The notes under the pieces are model-generated. The model was not told the DNA's origin. It was given only the letters and a program-made list of their open reading frames with translations, and ran no database searches. This document shows, piece by piece, positions 6,772-13,485 of a DNA stretch of 15,079 bases. Every line of letters starts with the position of its first letter. The stretch's first letter is position 1. The DNA is from an uncultured Frankiales bacterium (GTDB lineage Bacteria > Actinomycetota > Actinomycetes > Mycobacteriales > SCTD01), in NCBI GenBank assembly GCA_946479905.1, contig CAMLIA010000105.1, positions 1 to 15,079 of the forward strand. Direction: 5' to 3'. Both the position numbers and the translations under genes were made by a program.

Positions 6772-7167
6772 GTGCCCGAGCAGATCACCGTCATCCGCCC
6801 GTCGGCGCTGCTGCGCGACCAGGACGCGCACCGGGTGCTGATGGCCCTGGAGGAGCGCGATGTGAGCCGCGGCGGCGTCTGGAGCGCCAGCGCCGGCCTG
6901 TGGCAGCGCTACGACCGCGCGTGGGAGGGCGACAACGGCGGCCGCGGGGAGTCCCAGCTCGTGGGGACGATCGGCATCGTCTACGGCACCCCGTCGAAGT
7001 ACGACATCACGATCTACCGCGCCACCGTCACCGAGTTCGGGCTGGAGGCCGGCTGGACCGTCGACAAGCTCTGCGACGACGCCCTGCAGTACGCCGACCT
7101 CACCCTGGACAGCTGCCCGCGGACCACGCTGATCCAGCCGGCGCCGGACCCCTTCCGCAAGTCCTAG
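6772..7167 (+). CDS. Hypothetical protein upstream of ferrochelatase, 131 aa
   Basis: I do not recognise a named family. The start MPEQITVIRPSALLRDQDAHRVL is followed by a helix, a Gly/Trp-rich stretch (GGVWSASAGLWQRYDRAWEGD), a beta-like core (VGTIGIVYGTPSKYDITIYRATVTEFG), and WTVDKLCDDALQYADLTLDSCPR with two cysteines. There is no signal peptide or membrane segment, so a cytoplasmic protein is likely. GTG at 6772 is chosen because a -10-like CAGGAT lies 7 bases upstream; ATG 6763 and GTG 6766 are alternatives adding two or three residues. The TAG stop abuts the ferrochelatase ATG with no spacer and no ribosome binding site for the second gene, so the two proteins should be made together. 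A role in haem synthesis is suggested by context only. Confidence 0.72.
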   Translation: MPEQITVIRPSALLRDQDAHRVLMALEERDVSRGGVWSASAGLWQRYDRAWEGDNGGRGESQLVGTIGIVYGTPSKYDITIYRATVTEFGLEAGWTVDKLCDDALQYADLTLDSCPRTTLIQPAPDPFRKS

Positions 7168-8115
7168 ATGCCGATCGACGCCCTGCTCCTCACGTCCTTC
7201 GGAGGGCCTGAGGGGCCCGACGACGTGCTGCCGTTCCTCGAGAACGTCACGCGCGGCCGCAACGTCCCGCCCGCCCGCCTGGAGGTGGTGGCGTCCCACT
7301 ACCTCGAGCACTTCGGAGGAGTGAGCCCGATCAACGAGCAGTGCCGGCAGCTGCAGCGGGCGCTGCAGGAGGTGGTCCCGGAGCTGCCGGTCTACTGGGG
7401 CAACCGCAACTGGCACCCGTTCCTGAGCGACACCATGGCGACGATGCAGGCGGACGGCGTCACGCACGCCCTGGCCGTCGTGACCAGCGCCTTCCCGTCG
7501 TACTCCGGGTGCCGGCAGTACCTCGAGGACCTGGTCGGCCCGATCCCGGTGTCGAAGCTGCGGCACTACTACGGCGAGGAGGGCTACCTCGGCCCGCTGC
7601 GGCGCAACGTCGACCGGGCCGCCGAGGGCCTGGCGGCGCCCCGGCTGGTGTTCACCGCCCACTCGATCCCCCTGACCATGGCCAGGGCGTCCGGCCCGCA
7701 GGGCGGTGCCTACGAGCAGACGCTGCGGCTGGCCAGCGCTGCCGTCGCCGGCGACCGGCCGTGGGACCTCGTCTGGCAGTCGCGCAGCGGACCGCCCACC
7801 GTGCCGTGGCTGGAGCCGGACGTGGGGGACCACCTGCAGGCGCTGTACGACGACGGCACCCGCGAGGTCGTCGTGGTCCCCATCGGGTTCACCAGCGACC
7901 ACGTCGAGGTGGTCTACGACCTCGACGTCGAGCTGCGCGCGAAGGTGCCCGACGACCTGGTGCTGCGCCGGGCAGCCACGGTCGGCACCGACCCGGAGTT
8001 CGTCGCCATGCTCGCCCGGCTCGTGAGGGAACGGGTCGCCGGCCTTCCCGCGCCGCCCGGCATCGCGGTGCACGACGTCTGCCCCGCCGGCTGCTGCACG
8101 CCTCCGAACGGCTGA
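7168..8115 (+). CDS. cpfC: Coproporphyrin ferrochelatase
   Basis: A 315-residue type I ferrochelatase. In actinobacteria this enzyme inserts ferrous iron into coproporphyrin III, and the product is decarboxylated to haem by ChdC. Seen here: LLLTSFGGPEGPDDVLPFLENV at the N-terminus, the metal-inserting H165 in FTAHSIP (162-168), and SDHVEVVYDLD (243-253) with E247 facing it. C115 (SGCRQY) and a C-terminal CPAGCC (C305, C309, C310) form the four-cysteine set expected for the [2Fe-2S] cluster of actinobacterial ferrochelatases, with a tighter C-terminal spacing than I recall for the mycobacterial enzyme. The ATG follows the upstream TAG directly. The stop is 11 bases from the opposing serB stop, with no obvious terminator between. 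The older symbol is hemH. Confidence 0.93.
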   Translation: MPIDALLLTSFGGPEGPDDVLPFLENVTRGRNVPPARLEVVASHYLEHFGGVSPINEQCRQLQRALQEVVPELPVYWGNRNWHPFLSDTMATMQADGVTHALAVVTSAFPSYSGCRQYLEDLVGPIPVSKLRHYYGEEGYLGPLRRNVDRAAEGLAAPRLVFTAHSIPLTMARASGPQGGAYEQTLRLASAAVAGDRPWDLVWQSRSGPPTVPWLEPDVGDHLQALYDDGTREVVVVPIGFTSDHVEVVYDLDVELRAKVPDDLVLRRAATVGTDPEFVAMLARLVRERVAGLPAPPGIAVHDVCPAGCCTPPNG

Positions 8116-8126
8116 GGCCCGCTCCT

Positions 8127-9278
8127 CTACAGCGCCTGCTCCACCTCCTCGCGCGAGATGCCCAGCAGGAAGAGCACGGCGTCCAGGAACGGCACGCTGA
8201 TCGCCGCGTCCGCCGCGTCCCGGACGACGGCCTTGGCGTTGAAGGCGATCCCGAGCCCGGCCGCCGCCAGCATGTCGAGGTCGTTCGCGCCGTCACCGAT
8301 CGCCACGGTCTGCTCGGTCAGCAGTCCCTCCTCGGCGGCGAAGCGGCGCAGCGCGGATGCCTTCGCCGCCCGGTCGACCACGTCGCCGAGCACCCGGCCG
8401 GTCAGCCGGCCGTCCGCCACCTCGAGCACGTTCGCGACCGCGTGGTCGAGGCCGAGCTCGCGCTGCAGGTCGTCGGTCACGGCCGTGAAGCCGCCGCTGA
8501 CGATGCCGACGGTCCAGCCCAGCCGCTTCAGGGTCCGCACGAGCGTGCGCCCGCCCGGCGTGAGCTTCACGGCTGCCCGTACCCGGTCCACCGCCTCGAC
8601 CGGCAGCCCCTCGAGCAGCCGGACGCGGGACCGCAACGACTGCTCGAAGTCGAGCTCGCCCGCCATCGCCGCCGCGGTGACGCGGGCGACCTCCGCCTCG
8701 CAGCCGGCCTCGGCGGCGAGCATCTCGATCACCTCGCCCTGCACCAGGGTCGAGTCGACGTCCATGACGACCAGCCGCTTGGCGCGGCGGTAGATCGACG
8801 CGCGCTCGACGGCCACGTCGACCTGCTCGGCCACGGCACAGGCCGCCAGGTCCTCCCGCAGCGACGTCGTGTCGCCGCCCGAGACGACCAGCTCGAAGGA
8901 CTGCGCCGGCCAGCTCGAGAGCCGGGTCACCGTCTCGATGTTCGCGCCGCAGCCGGCGAGCGTGCGGGTCACGGCCGCGAGCGCCTTGGGCGGCAGCGGC
9001 GCCCCGAGGACGACGACGTGGTGGCGCTGCTGCAGCGCCGGCTCGGCGTCGTCCAGGGGGGTGAACTCGACCTCGACGTCGAGGTCCCTCGCCACCTGCG
9101 CCAGGTCCGCCCTGACCGCGTCGCCCTGTGCGTCGATGACGACGCCCAGCAGCAGCCGGCCGTGCACGACGACCTGCTCCACGTCCTCGACGGCGGCGCC
9201 GTGCCGGTCCAGCGCGTCCATGAGGGCGGCCGTGACGCCCGGGTGGTCGCGACCGGTGACCGTGACGAGCAGGCTCAT
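8127..9278 (-). CDS. serB: Phosphoserine phosphatase SerB with N-terminal ACT domains
   Basis: Last enzyme of serine synthesis, dephosphorylating L-phosphoserine. The 383-residue protein has two regulatory ACT-type domains (about 1-75, beginning LVTVTGRDHPGVTAALMDAL, and about 85-160, beginning HHVVVLGAPLPPKALAAV), then the HAD phosphatase core: DVDSTLVQGEVIEML (173-187; D173 nucleophile, D175 acid/base), SGGF (261-264), K306 and GDGANDLDML (328-337; D329 and D333 for Mg). All catalytic residues are present. ACT domains usually bind amino acids, so serine feedback is plausible. The ATG at 9278 overlaps the TGA of the preceding 259-residue protein (ATGA) and has no ribosome binding site, so expression depends on that upstream gene. 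Confidence 0.95.
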   Translation of the reverse strand: MSLLVTVTGRDHPGVTAALMDALDRHGAAVEDVEQVVVHGRLLLGVVIDAQGDAVRADLAQVARDLDVEVEFTPLDDAEPALQQRHHVVVLGAPLPPKALAAVTRTLAGCGANIETVTRLSSWPAQSFELVVSGGDTTSLREDLAACAVAEQVDVAVERASIYRRAKRLVVMDVDSTLVQGEVIEMLAAEAGCEAEVARVTAAAMAGELDFEQSLRSRVRLLEGLPVEAVDRVRAAVKLTPGGRTLVRTLKRLGWTVGIVSGGFTAVTDDLQRELGLDHAVANVLEVADGRLTGRVLGDVVDRAAKASALRRFAAEEGLLTEQTVAIGDGANDLDMLAAAGLGIAFNAKAVVRDAADAAISVPFLDAVLFLLGISREEVEQAL

Positions 9279-10054
9279 GCGGCGTTGTACGCAGCCACGC
9301 GGGCCCGTCGGACCACGCGCGCGAGGTCGCGGAGCACCCGGTCCCGGGCATCGGCGGCGTGGGCGTCCACGGCACCGCCGACCACGTCCTGCTGGGCGAG
9401 CGTGATCACACCGGCGAGCTGGCGGGCCTTGACGAGCACCTCGCGGGCGCGCGGCGGCCAGCAGCCCGGCAGCTCGTCCTCGTCGATGCCGCGCCGCGCG
9501 GACCGCCGGAGGTCGTGCAGCGCATCGCCGATCTCCGGGTTCCAGCGGGCGATGTCGAGGTCGGCCAGCGCGCGGGCGGCCTCGACGACACCGAGCCGCA
9601 GGTCGTGCTCGGCCTCGTGCAGGAAGGGCCCCTGGTCCGGGCCGGACACCTCGACCGCGTAGCTGCTCCACTGCACCGTCGTCACGGTGCCGTCGAGCTC
9701 CGAGCCGTGGCTGGTGACCGCCGGCACCAGGCCGTACCCGCTGCCGTCGTCGCGCACCGCGAGCACGCCCTCGCCCGCGACCAGCGCCGCCTGAGTGAAC
9801 GGGCCCGGGCCGGGCAGCCCGAGCGGATCGCCAGGAGCCGGGAGCACGAGCCGGGCCCGTCGTACCCCCTCCGCCCGCAGCCGGGCGACGGCCTGCTCGA
9901 GCTCGAGGTCGTCCACCCACAGCCCGGTCACGGTGTGCCCCTCGTCGTGGGCGCTGACCTTCTCGACCAGGTCCGGCAGGCTCGCCTCGCCGGCGAGCCA
10001 CGCCGTCGTCCAGCAGGCGAGCAGCGCGCTGCGCGGCGGCAGGTTCGAGGACAC
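9275..10054 (-). CDS. Hypothetical protein coupled to serB, 259 aa
   Basis: A 259-residue soluble protein with no signal peptide, membrane segment or catalytic motif I recognise. The first half (PPRSALLACWTTAWLAG, then EGHTVTGLWVDD, LRAEGVRRARLVLPAPGDPLGLPGPGPF) looks like a mixed alpha/beta fold; the second half (HEAEHDLRLGVVEAARALADL, then RRGIDEDELPGCWPPRAREVLVKARQLAGVI) is mainly helical and charged. It resembles conserved actinobacterial proteins of unknown function. The GTG start at 10054 is fixed by TAGGCT 7 bases upstream (leaderless). It is the first gene of the serB unit and its stop overlaps the serB start. Context suggests a tie to serine metabolism, or simply a stable two-gene operon. 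Confidence 0.78.
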   Translation of the reverse strand: MSSNLPPRSALLACWTTAWLAGEASLPDLVEKVSAHDEGHTVTGLWVDDLELEQAVARLRAEGVRRARLVLPAPGDPLGLPGPGPFTQAALVAGEGVLAVRDDGSGYGLVPAVTSHGSELDGTVTTVQWSSYAVEVSGPDQGPFLHEAEHDLRLGVVEAARALADLDIARWNPEIGDALHDLRRSARRGIDEDELPGCWPPRAREVLVKARQLAGVITLAQQDVVGGAVDAHAADARDRVLRDLARVVRRARVAAYNAA

Positions 10055-10061
10055 GCCGACC

Positions 10062-10067
10062 AGCCTA
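10062..10067 (-). promoter_or_regulatory. -10 box of the leaderless serB unit
   Basis: TAGGCT on the minus strand, 7 bases before the GTG at 10054. Same hexamer and spacing as the acetyltransferase promoter near 3340. Confidence 0.55.
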
Positions 10068-10091
10068 GGAGGCGATCCGCGCGCACCGACC

Positions 10092-10097
10092 TAGCGT
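10092..10097 (+). promoter_or_regulatory. -10 box of the leaderless DUF3097 unit
   Basis: TAGCGT, then 7 bases, then ATG at 10105. This sets the start at 10105; an in-frame start at 10096 would overlap the box itself. Confidence 0.55.
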
Positions 10098-10104
10098 GCC
10101 TCCC

Positions 10105-10896
10105 ATGTACGACGGGATCGACCTCGCGCCTCCGAAGCGGGTGCCGCCGCCGGCCACGCCCGCCGACCTGGGCCTCGTGGTCGAGGAGGTGCTGACCGGC
10201 TGGTGCGGCGCCGTGGTGGCCTGCGACAAGGAGAACGTCAGCCTGGAGGACCGCCGCGGCAAGGTGCGGGTGTTCCCCCTTGGCGTGTTCCTGCTCGAGG
10301 GCAAGCCGGTCACCTTGACCCGGCCCGTGCCGGCGGCCCCGCAGGCGAGGCGCACCACCGCCAGCGGCTCGATCGAGGTCGCCGGCCTGCGCGCCAGGGT
10401 AGCGCGCGGCTCCCGGATCTGGGTCGAGGGCAAGCACGACGCCGAGCTGGTCGAGCGGGTGTGGGGCCACGACCTGCGCGTCGAGGGCGTGGTCGTGGAG
10501 GCGCTCGACGGCGTCGACGACCTGGCCGGGCACGTGCGCGCGTTCGGTCCCGGTCCGGACCAGCGGCTCGGGGTCCTCGTCGACCACCTGGTGCCCGGGT
10601 CCAAGGAGAGCCGGATCGTCGCGACGGTGAGCCACCCGCACGTCCTCGTGCTGGGTCACCCCTACGTCGACGTGTGGCAGGCGGTGAAGCCGTCCGCGGT
10701 CGGGATCGCGAGCTGGCCCGTCGTACCCCGTGGCCAGGACTGGAAGACCGGCGTCTGCCGGGCGCTCGGCTGGGGCGAGCCGTGGGAGGGCTGGCGCCGG
10801 GTGCTCAGCAAGGTCGACAGCTACGCCGACCTGGAGGTGCCGCTGCTGCAGTGCGTTGAGCACCTGATCGACTTCGTGACAGCCTCTGACGCGTGA
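10105..10896 (+). CDS. DUF3097-family protein
   Basis: A 263-residue cytoplasmic protein that I recognise as the actinobacterial DUF3097 family, function unknown. The N-terminal part (about 22-75) looks like a small beta domain: VVEEVLTGWCGAVVACDKENVSLEDRRGKVRVFPLG. The core has IWVEGKHDAELVERVWGHDLR (105-125) followed by VEGVVVEALDGVDDL and LGVLVDHLVPGSKESRI (155-171). The VEGKxD plus later VD segment is reminiscent of a Toprim fold (E108, D160), as in primases and RNase M5, but the full DxD motif is not seen. HPYVDVWQAVKP (185-196) and the C-terminal helix ending LIDFVTA complete the family pattern. ATG at 10105 is supported by TAGCGT 7 bases upstream. The stop overlaps the ceramidase GTG (GTGA). 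Confidence 0.85.
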   Translation: MYDGIDLAPPKRVPPPATPADLGLVVEEVLTGWCGAVVACDKENVSLEDRRGKVRVFPLGVFLLEGKPVTLTRPVPAAPQARRTTASGSIEVAGLRARVARGSRIWVEGKHDAELVERVWGHDLRVEGVVVEALDGVDDLAGHVRAFGPGPDQRLGVLVDHLVPGSKESRIVATVSHPHVLVLGHPYVDVWQAVKPSAVGIASWPVVPRGQDWKTGVCRALGWGEPWEGWRRVLSKVDSYADLEVPLLQCVEHLIDFVTASDA

Positions 10897-13181
10897 GACG
10901 CCTCGCACCACTGCTCCTGCTCCTCCCGCTGCTCCTCCTCACCTCCCAGCGCGCGCACGCCGCGGACACGCTGCAGGTCGGTGTGGGGCGGGCCGACATC
11001 ACCAGCCCGACCGGCTACTACATGCAGGGCTGGGTGCGCAGTGACGCGGTGCTGCGCGGGGTGCACACCCGGATCGAGGCCCGCGCCATCGTCCTCAAGA
11101 AGGGCAACCAGAAGCTGGCCCTGGTCGCCGAGGACCTCAACGGCATCGCCGGCGGAGCGGTGAAGGCGGCAGCGGCGAGGCTGGCCGGTCGCGGCTTCAG
11201 CGAGAGCAACATCATCGTGTCGGCCAGCCACACCCACGCCGCACCGAGCGGCTACTACCCGTACAACACCTACAACACGGTCTTCATGACCACCAGCACG
11301 CTGACCGACCAGAACGTGACCGGTGCGCTGGACCCGCAGCTGTACGCCTTCGAGGTCCGCCAGCTGGTGCTGGCGATCCAGCGCGCCGACGACGACCTCG
11401 CTCCTGGCAAGGTCGGCTGGGCCACCACCTCCCTGCTGCACCTGACCGCCAACCGCAGCATCGAGGCGCACCTGCGCGACCACGGCATCGAGAAGGCCTA
11501 CGGCACGGGCAGGGTGAGCGACGACCCGAAGGGCTACATCGACACCATCGACCCCGAGGTGCAGGTGCTGCGCGTGGACAAGACCGGGGTTGGGCCGGTC
11601 GGCATCTGGAGCACCTTCGCCGACCACGGCACCGTCAACAAGTTCCAGTTCGGCTTCTACAACGCCGACCACCACGGGTCCGCGACCCGGCTGGTGGAGC
11701 AGCGGATCCGGGCGCTCGGGCACGTCCCGGCGAAGCAGGACGTGGTGAACGCCTACGGCAACACCGACGAGGGCGACCAGTCCGCCGGGCTGACGCGGTC
11801 CGGCCCCGCCGCGGCCGACTACGTCGGGCGGGTCGAGGCCGACGCCATGGTGAGCGCCTGGAGGCAGGCGGGGCGGCACCTCACCGGCGACCCGGTCCTC
11901 GCCACCCGCTGGACCCGGCTGTGCTTCTGCGGTCAGGACACCGCCGACGGGCCGGTGTCGAAGACCGCGACGCCGGGGCTCCCGCTCTTCACAGGGTCGG
12001 AGGAGGGTCGCGGCCCGCTCTACGACCTGACGCACGTCCCCTTCGAGGGCGACGCCTCGCCCACCGTGTACCCGCTCGACCCCGCCCAGGGCCACAAGAT
12101 CGTCGTCCCGACCGGGCTGGTGGGCTCCGGATCGACGCCCCCCGCCGTACCGCTGACGGTGGCCCAGGTGTCCGACCACCTGATCGCGACCATCCCGGGG
12201 GAGATGACGGTCGACATGGGCCGCCGGGTCCGCGGGGCGATCGCCCTGAGCGCCCTGGGCCACGGGATCCACGGGGTCCAGCTGTCCGGGCTCGCCAACG
12301 AGTACCTCAGCTACTTCACGACCCCGCAGGAGTACGACGCGCAGCACTACGAGGGCGGCTCCACGATGTACGGCCGGGAGTCGTCGATGCTGCTGCTCGA
12401 GCAGCTGCAGCTGCTCACCAAGGCGCTGCTGACCGGGACCGCCGCGGCGGCGCCCTACGGCTCCGACCCGCGCAACGGCGCCGACGACCACGCCGCCCGG
12501 TTCGGCACCGGTGCGGCCTCGGGCAGCATCACCGCGCAGCCGCACGGCGTGCAGCGCCTCCAGCGGGCGACGCTCGCCTGGAAGGGCGGGGCGCGTGGCC
12601 TCGACATGCGCGTCGGCAAGCCGTTCGTGTCGGTCGAGCGGATCGGGCACGGCACGTACACGAACGACTTCGGGCTCGAGATCCTCTGGAAGGTCGACGA
12701 CCAGGGCGGGTACACCGCCGAGTGGGAGGTGCCGCGGGACGCCCCCGTGGGCAGCTACCGGCTCGTCGTGCAGGCCAACCACTACGCGCTGCGGTCGGCT
12801 CCGTTCCGCGTCACCGCGGCCACCACGCTCTCGGTCCAGGGCACCCGGGTGCGGTACCCGGACGCCGTCACGAACGTCGACCTGACCTACCGGCCTGAGT
12901 ACGCCGACGGCGCGACCCTCCGGTCGAGCGGCGGCACCGTGCCGGCCGGCGGGGCGCGCGACCGCTACGGCAACTGCAACGGCGCGGCGGCGTCCACCGA
13001 CGGTCCGCGCGGCGGAGCGGACGCGAGCGCCGATCCTTCGGTGTGCGCGCAGGCCGTCACGGTCCGCCCCGTGACCCGCGGCGGGCCGCCGCTGGCGTCC
13101 ACCGGCCCGGCTCCGTGGGTCGCGGCCGTCGGGTTGCTCCTGCTGCTGGTCACCGCCGGGACGATCCGCCGCCGGGCCTGA
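10893..13181 (+). CDS. Secreted neutral ceramidase with LASTG sorting signal
   Basis: A 762-residue neutral/alkaline ceramidase-type amidohydrolase, which splits N-acyl sphingosines into fatty acid and sphingosine. Sec signal peptide at 1-23 (Leu-rich, cleavage expected after AHA). The catalytic domain (about 28-515) has VGRADIT, the SHTH zinc segment (H113, H115), H245 in FADHG, the serine loop GDQSAG (S297; family form GDVSPN), E437 in IPGEMT, and EYDAQHYEGGSTMYG (480-494) with the ligand-type tyrosines. A C-terminal beta domain (about 545-650) follows, then a Gly/Ala/Ser-rich linker with C695 and C718, and a cell-wall signal: LASTG (734-738), hydrophobic segment (742-755), IRRRA tail. LAxTG is the class E sortase motif. 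GTG at 10893 overlaps the upstream stop without a ribosome binding site. The host probably makes no sphingolipids, so exogenous lipids are the likely target. Confidence 0.9.
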   Translation: MRRLAPLLLLLPLLLLTSQRAHAADTLQVGVGRADITSPTGYYMQGWVRSDAVLRGVHTRIEARAIVLKKGNQKLALVAEDLNGIAGGAVKAAAARLAGRGFSESNIIVSASHTHAAPSGYYPYNTYNTVFMTTSTLTDQNVTGALDPQLYAFEVRQLVLAIQRADDDLAPGKVGWATTSLLHLTANRSIEAHLRDHGIEKAYGTGRVSDDPKGYIDTIDPEVQVLRVDKTGVGPVGIWSTFADHGTVNKFQFGFYNADHHGSATRLVEQRIRALGHVPAKQDVVNAYGNTDEGDQSAGLTRSGPAAADYVGRVEADAMVSAWRQAGRHLTGDPVLATRWTRLCFCGQDTADGPVSKTATPGLPLFTGSEEGRGPLYDLTHVPFEGDASPTVYPLDPAQGHKIVVPTGLVGSGSTPPAVPLTVAQVSDHLIATIPGEMTVDMGRRVRGAIALSALGHGIHGVQLSGLANEYLSYFTTPQEYDAQHYEGGSTMYGRESSMLLLEQLQLLTKALLTGTAAAAPYGSDPRNGADDHAARFGTGAASGSITAQPHGVQRLQRATLAWKGGARGLDMRVGKPFVSVERIGHGTYTNDFGLEILWKVDDQGGYTAEWEVPRDAPVGSYRLVVQANHYALRSAPFRVTAATTLSVQGTRVRYPDAVTNVDLTYRPEYADGATLRSSGGTVPAGGARDRYGNCNGAAASTDGPRGGADASADPSVCAQAVTVRPVTRGGPPLASTGPAPWVAAVGLLLLLVTAGTIRRRA

Positions 13182-13199
13182 GGGGCCCGTCATGACGAA

Positions 13200-13239
13200 G
13201 GCCCCGGTCGTCGTCAGGGGACTGACGTCGACCGGGGCC
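13200..13239. terminator. Strong bidirectional hairpin terminator
   Basis: An 18-base left arm starting GGCCCCGGTCG (13200-13217) pairs with 13222-13239 (ending CGACCGGGGCC) with a single T-T mismatch and a GGGA loop. It lies 18 bases after the ceramidase stop and 37 bases before the stop of the opposing membrane-peptide gene. It lacks a U-tract but its length, tight loop and position make it the best terminator in the window. Confidence 0.8.
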
Positions 13240-13276
13240 ACCCCACCGTTACGGCAAGGGTCTGGCGAGTACTAGG

Positions 13277-13423
13277 TCACCAGACGCGTCGTCGGGTGCC
13301 GCCCATCGGCACGAAGTTCAGGACGAGCCCGATCAGGAGCACGATCACGCCGATCGTGAACAGGACGTGGGCCGAGCTGACGATGAGCCCGAGGATGATG
13401 AGAACGAGTCCTAGCGCGATCAC
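13277..13423 (-). CDS. Small membrane peptide, DUF6131-like, 48 aa
   Basis: A 48-residue peptide made of two hydrophobic segments, IALGLVLIILGLIVSS (2-17) and VLFTIGVIVLLIGLVLNFV (20-38), ending in the charged tail GGTRRRVW. This is the pattern of the DUF6131 family of tiny actinobacterial membrane proteins, function unknown; some relatives lie near stress genes. The GTG start at 13423 is set by AAAGGAG (13437 to 13431) 7 bases upstream. The gene sits in the 300-base gap between the ceramidase and hydrolase stops, 62 bases downstream of the alpha/beta hydrolase on the same strand. It may share that transcript or use its own promoter; I find no clear -10 in the gap. Confidence 0.68.
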   Translation of the reverse strand: MIALGLVLIILGLIVSSAHVLFTIGVIVLLIGLVLNFVPMGGTRRRVW

Positions 13424-13485
13424 GGGGGGTCTCCTTTGTCGCAGGTGTGGCGCGGTAGTGAACCCCTTCCCCTTACGTACCAGGC

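Noticed and set aside
7341..9662. 773-codon plus-strand open frame across ferrochelatase and serB
   Set aside because: It runs through two well-supported genes in another frame or strand and reads as Arg/Gly-rich noise.
9279..10001. Longer minus-strand start giving a 624-residue SerB
   Set aside because: The added part is a shadow of the 259-residue gene; ATG at 9278 gives the exact ACT-domain start.
10821..13241. Very long open frame on the minus strand opposite the ceramidase gene
   Set aside because: It is low-complexity, rich in Arg/Gly/Val/His and has no family motif, while the plus strand has a complete ceramidase with signal peptide. It is a high-GC shadow frame.
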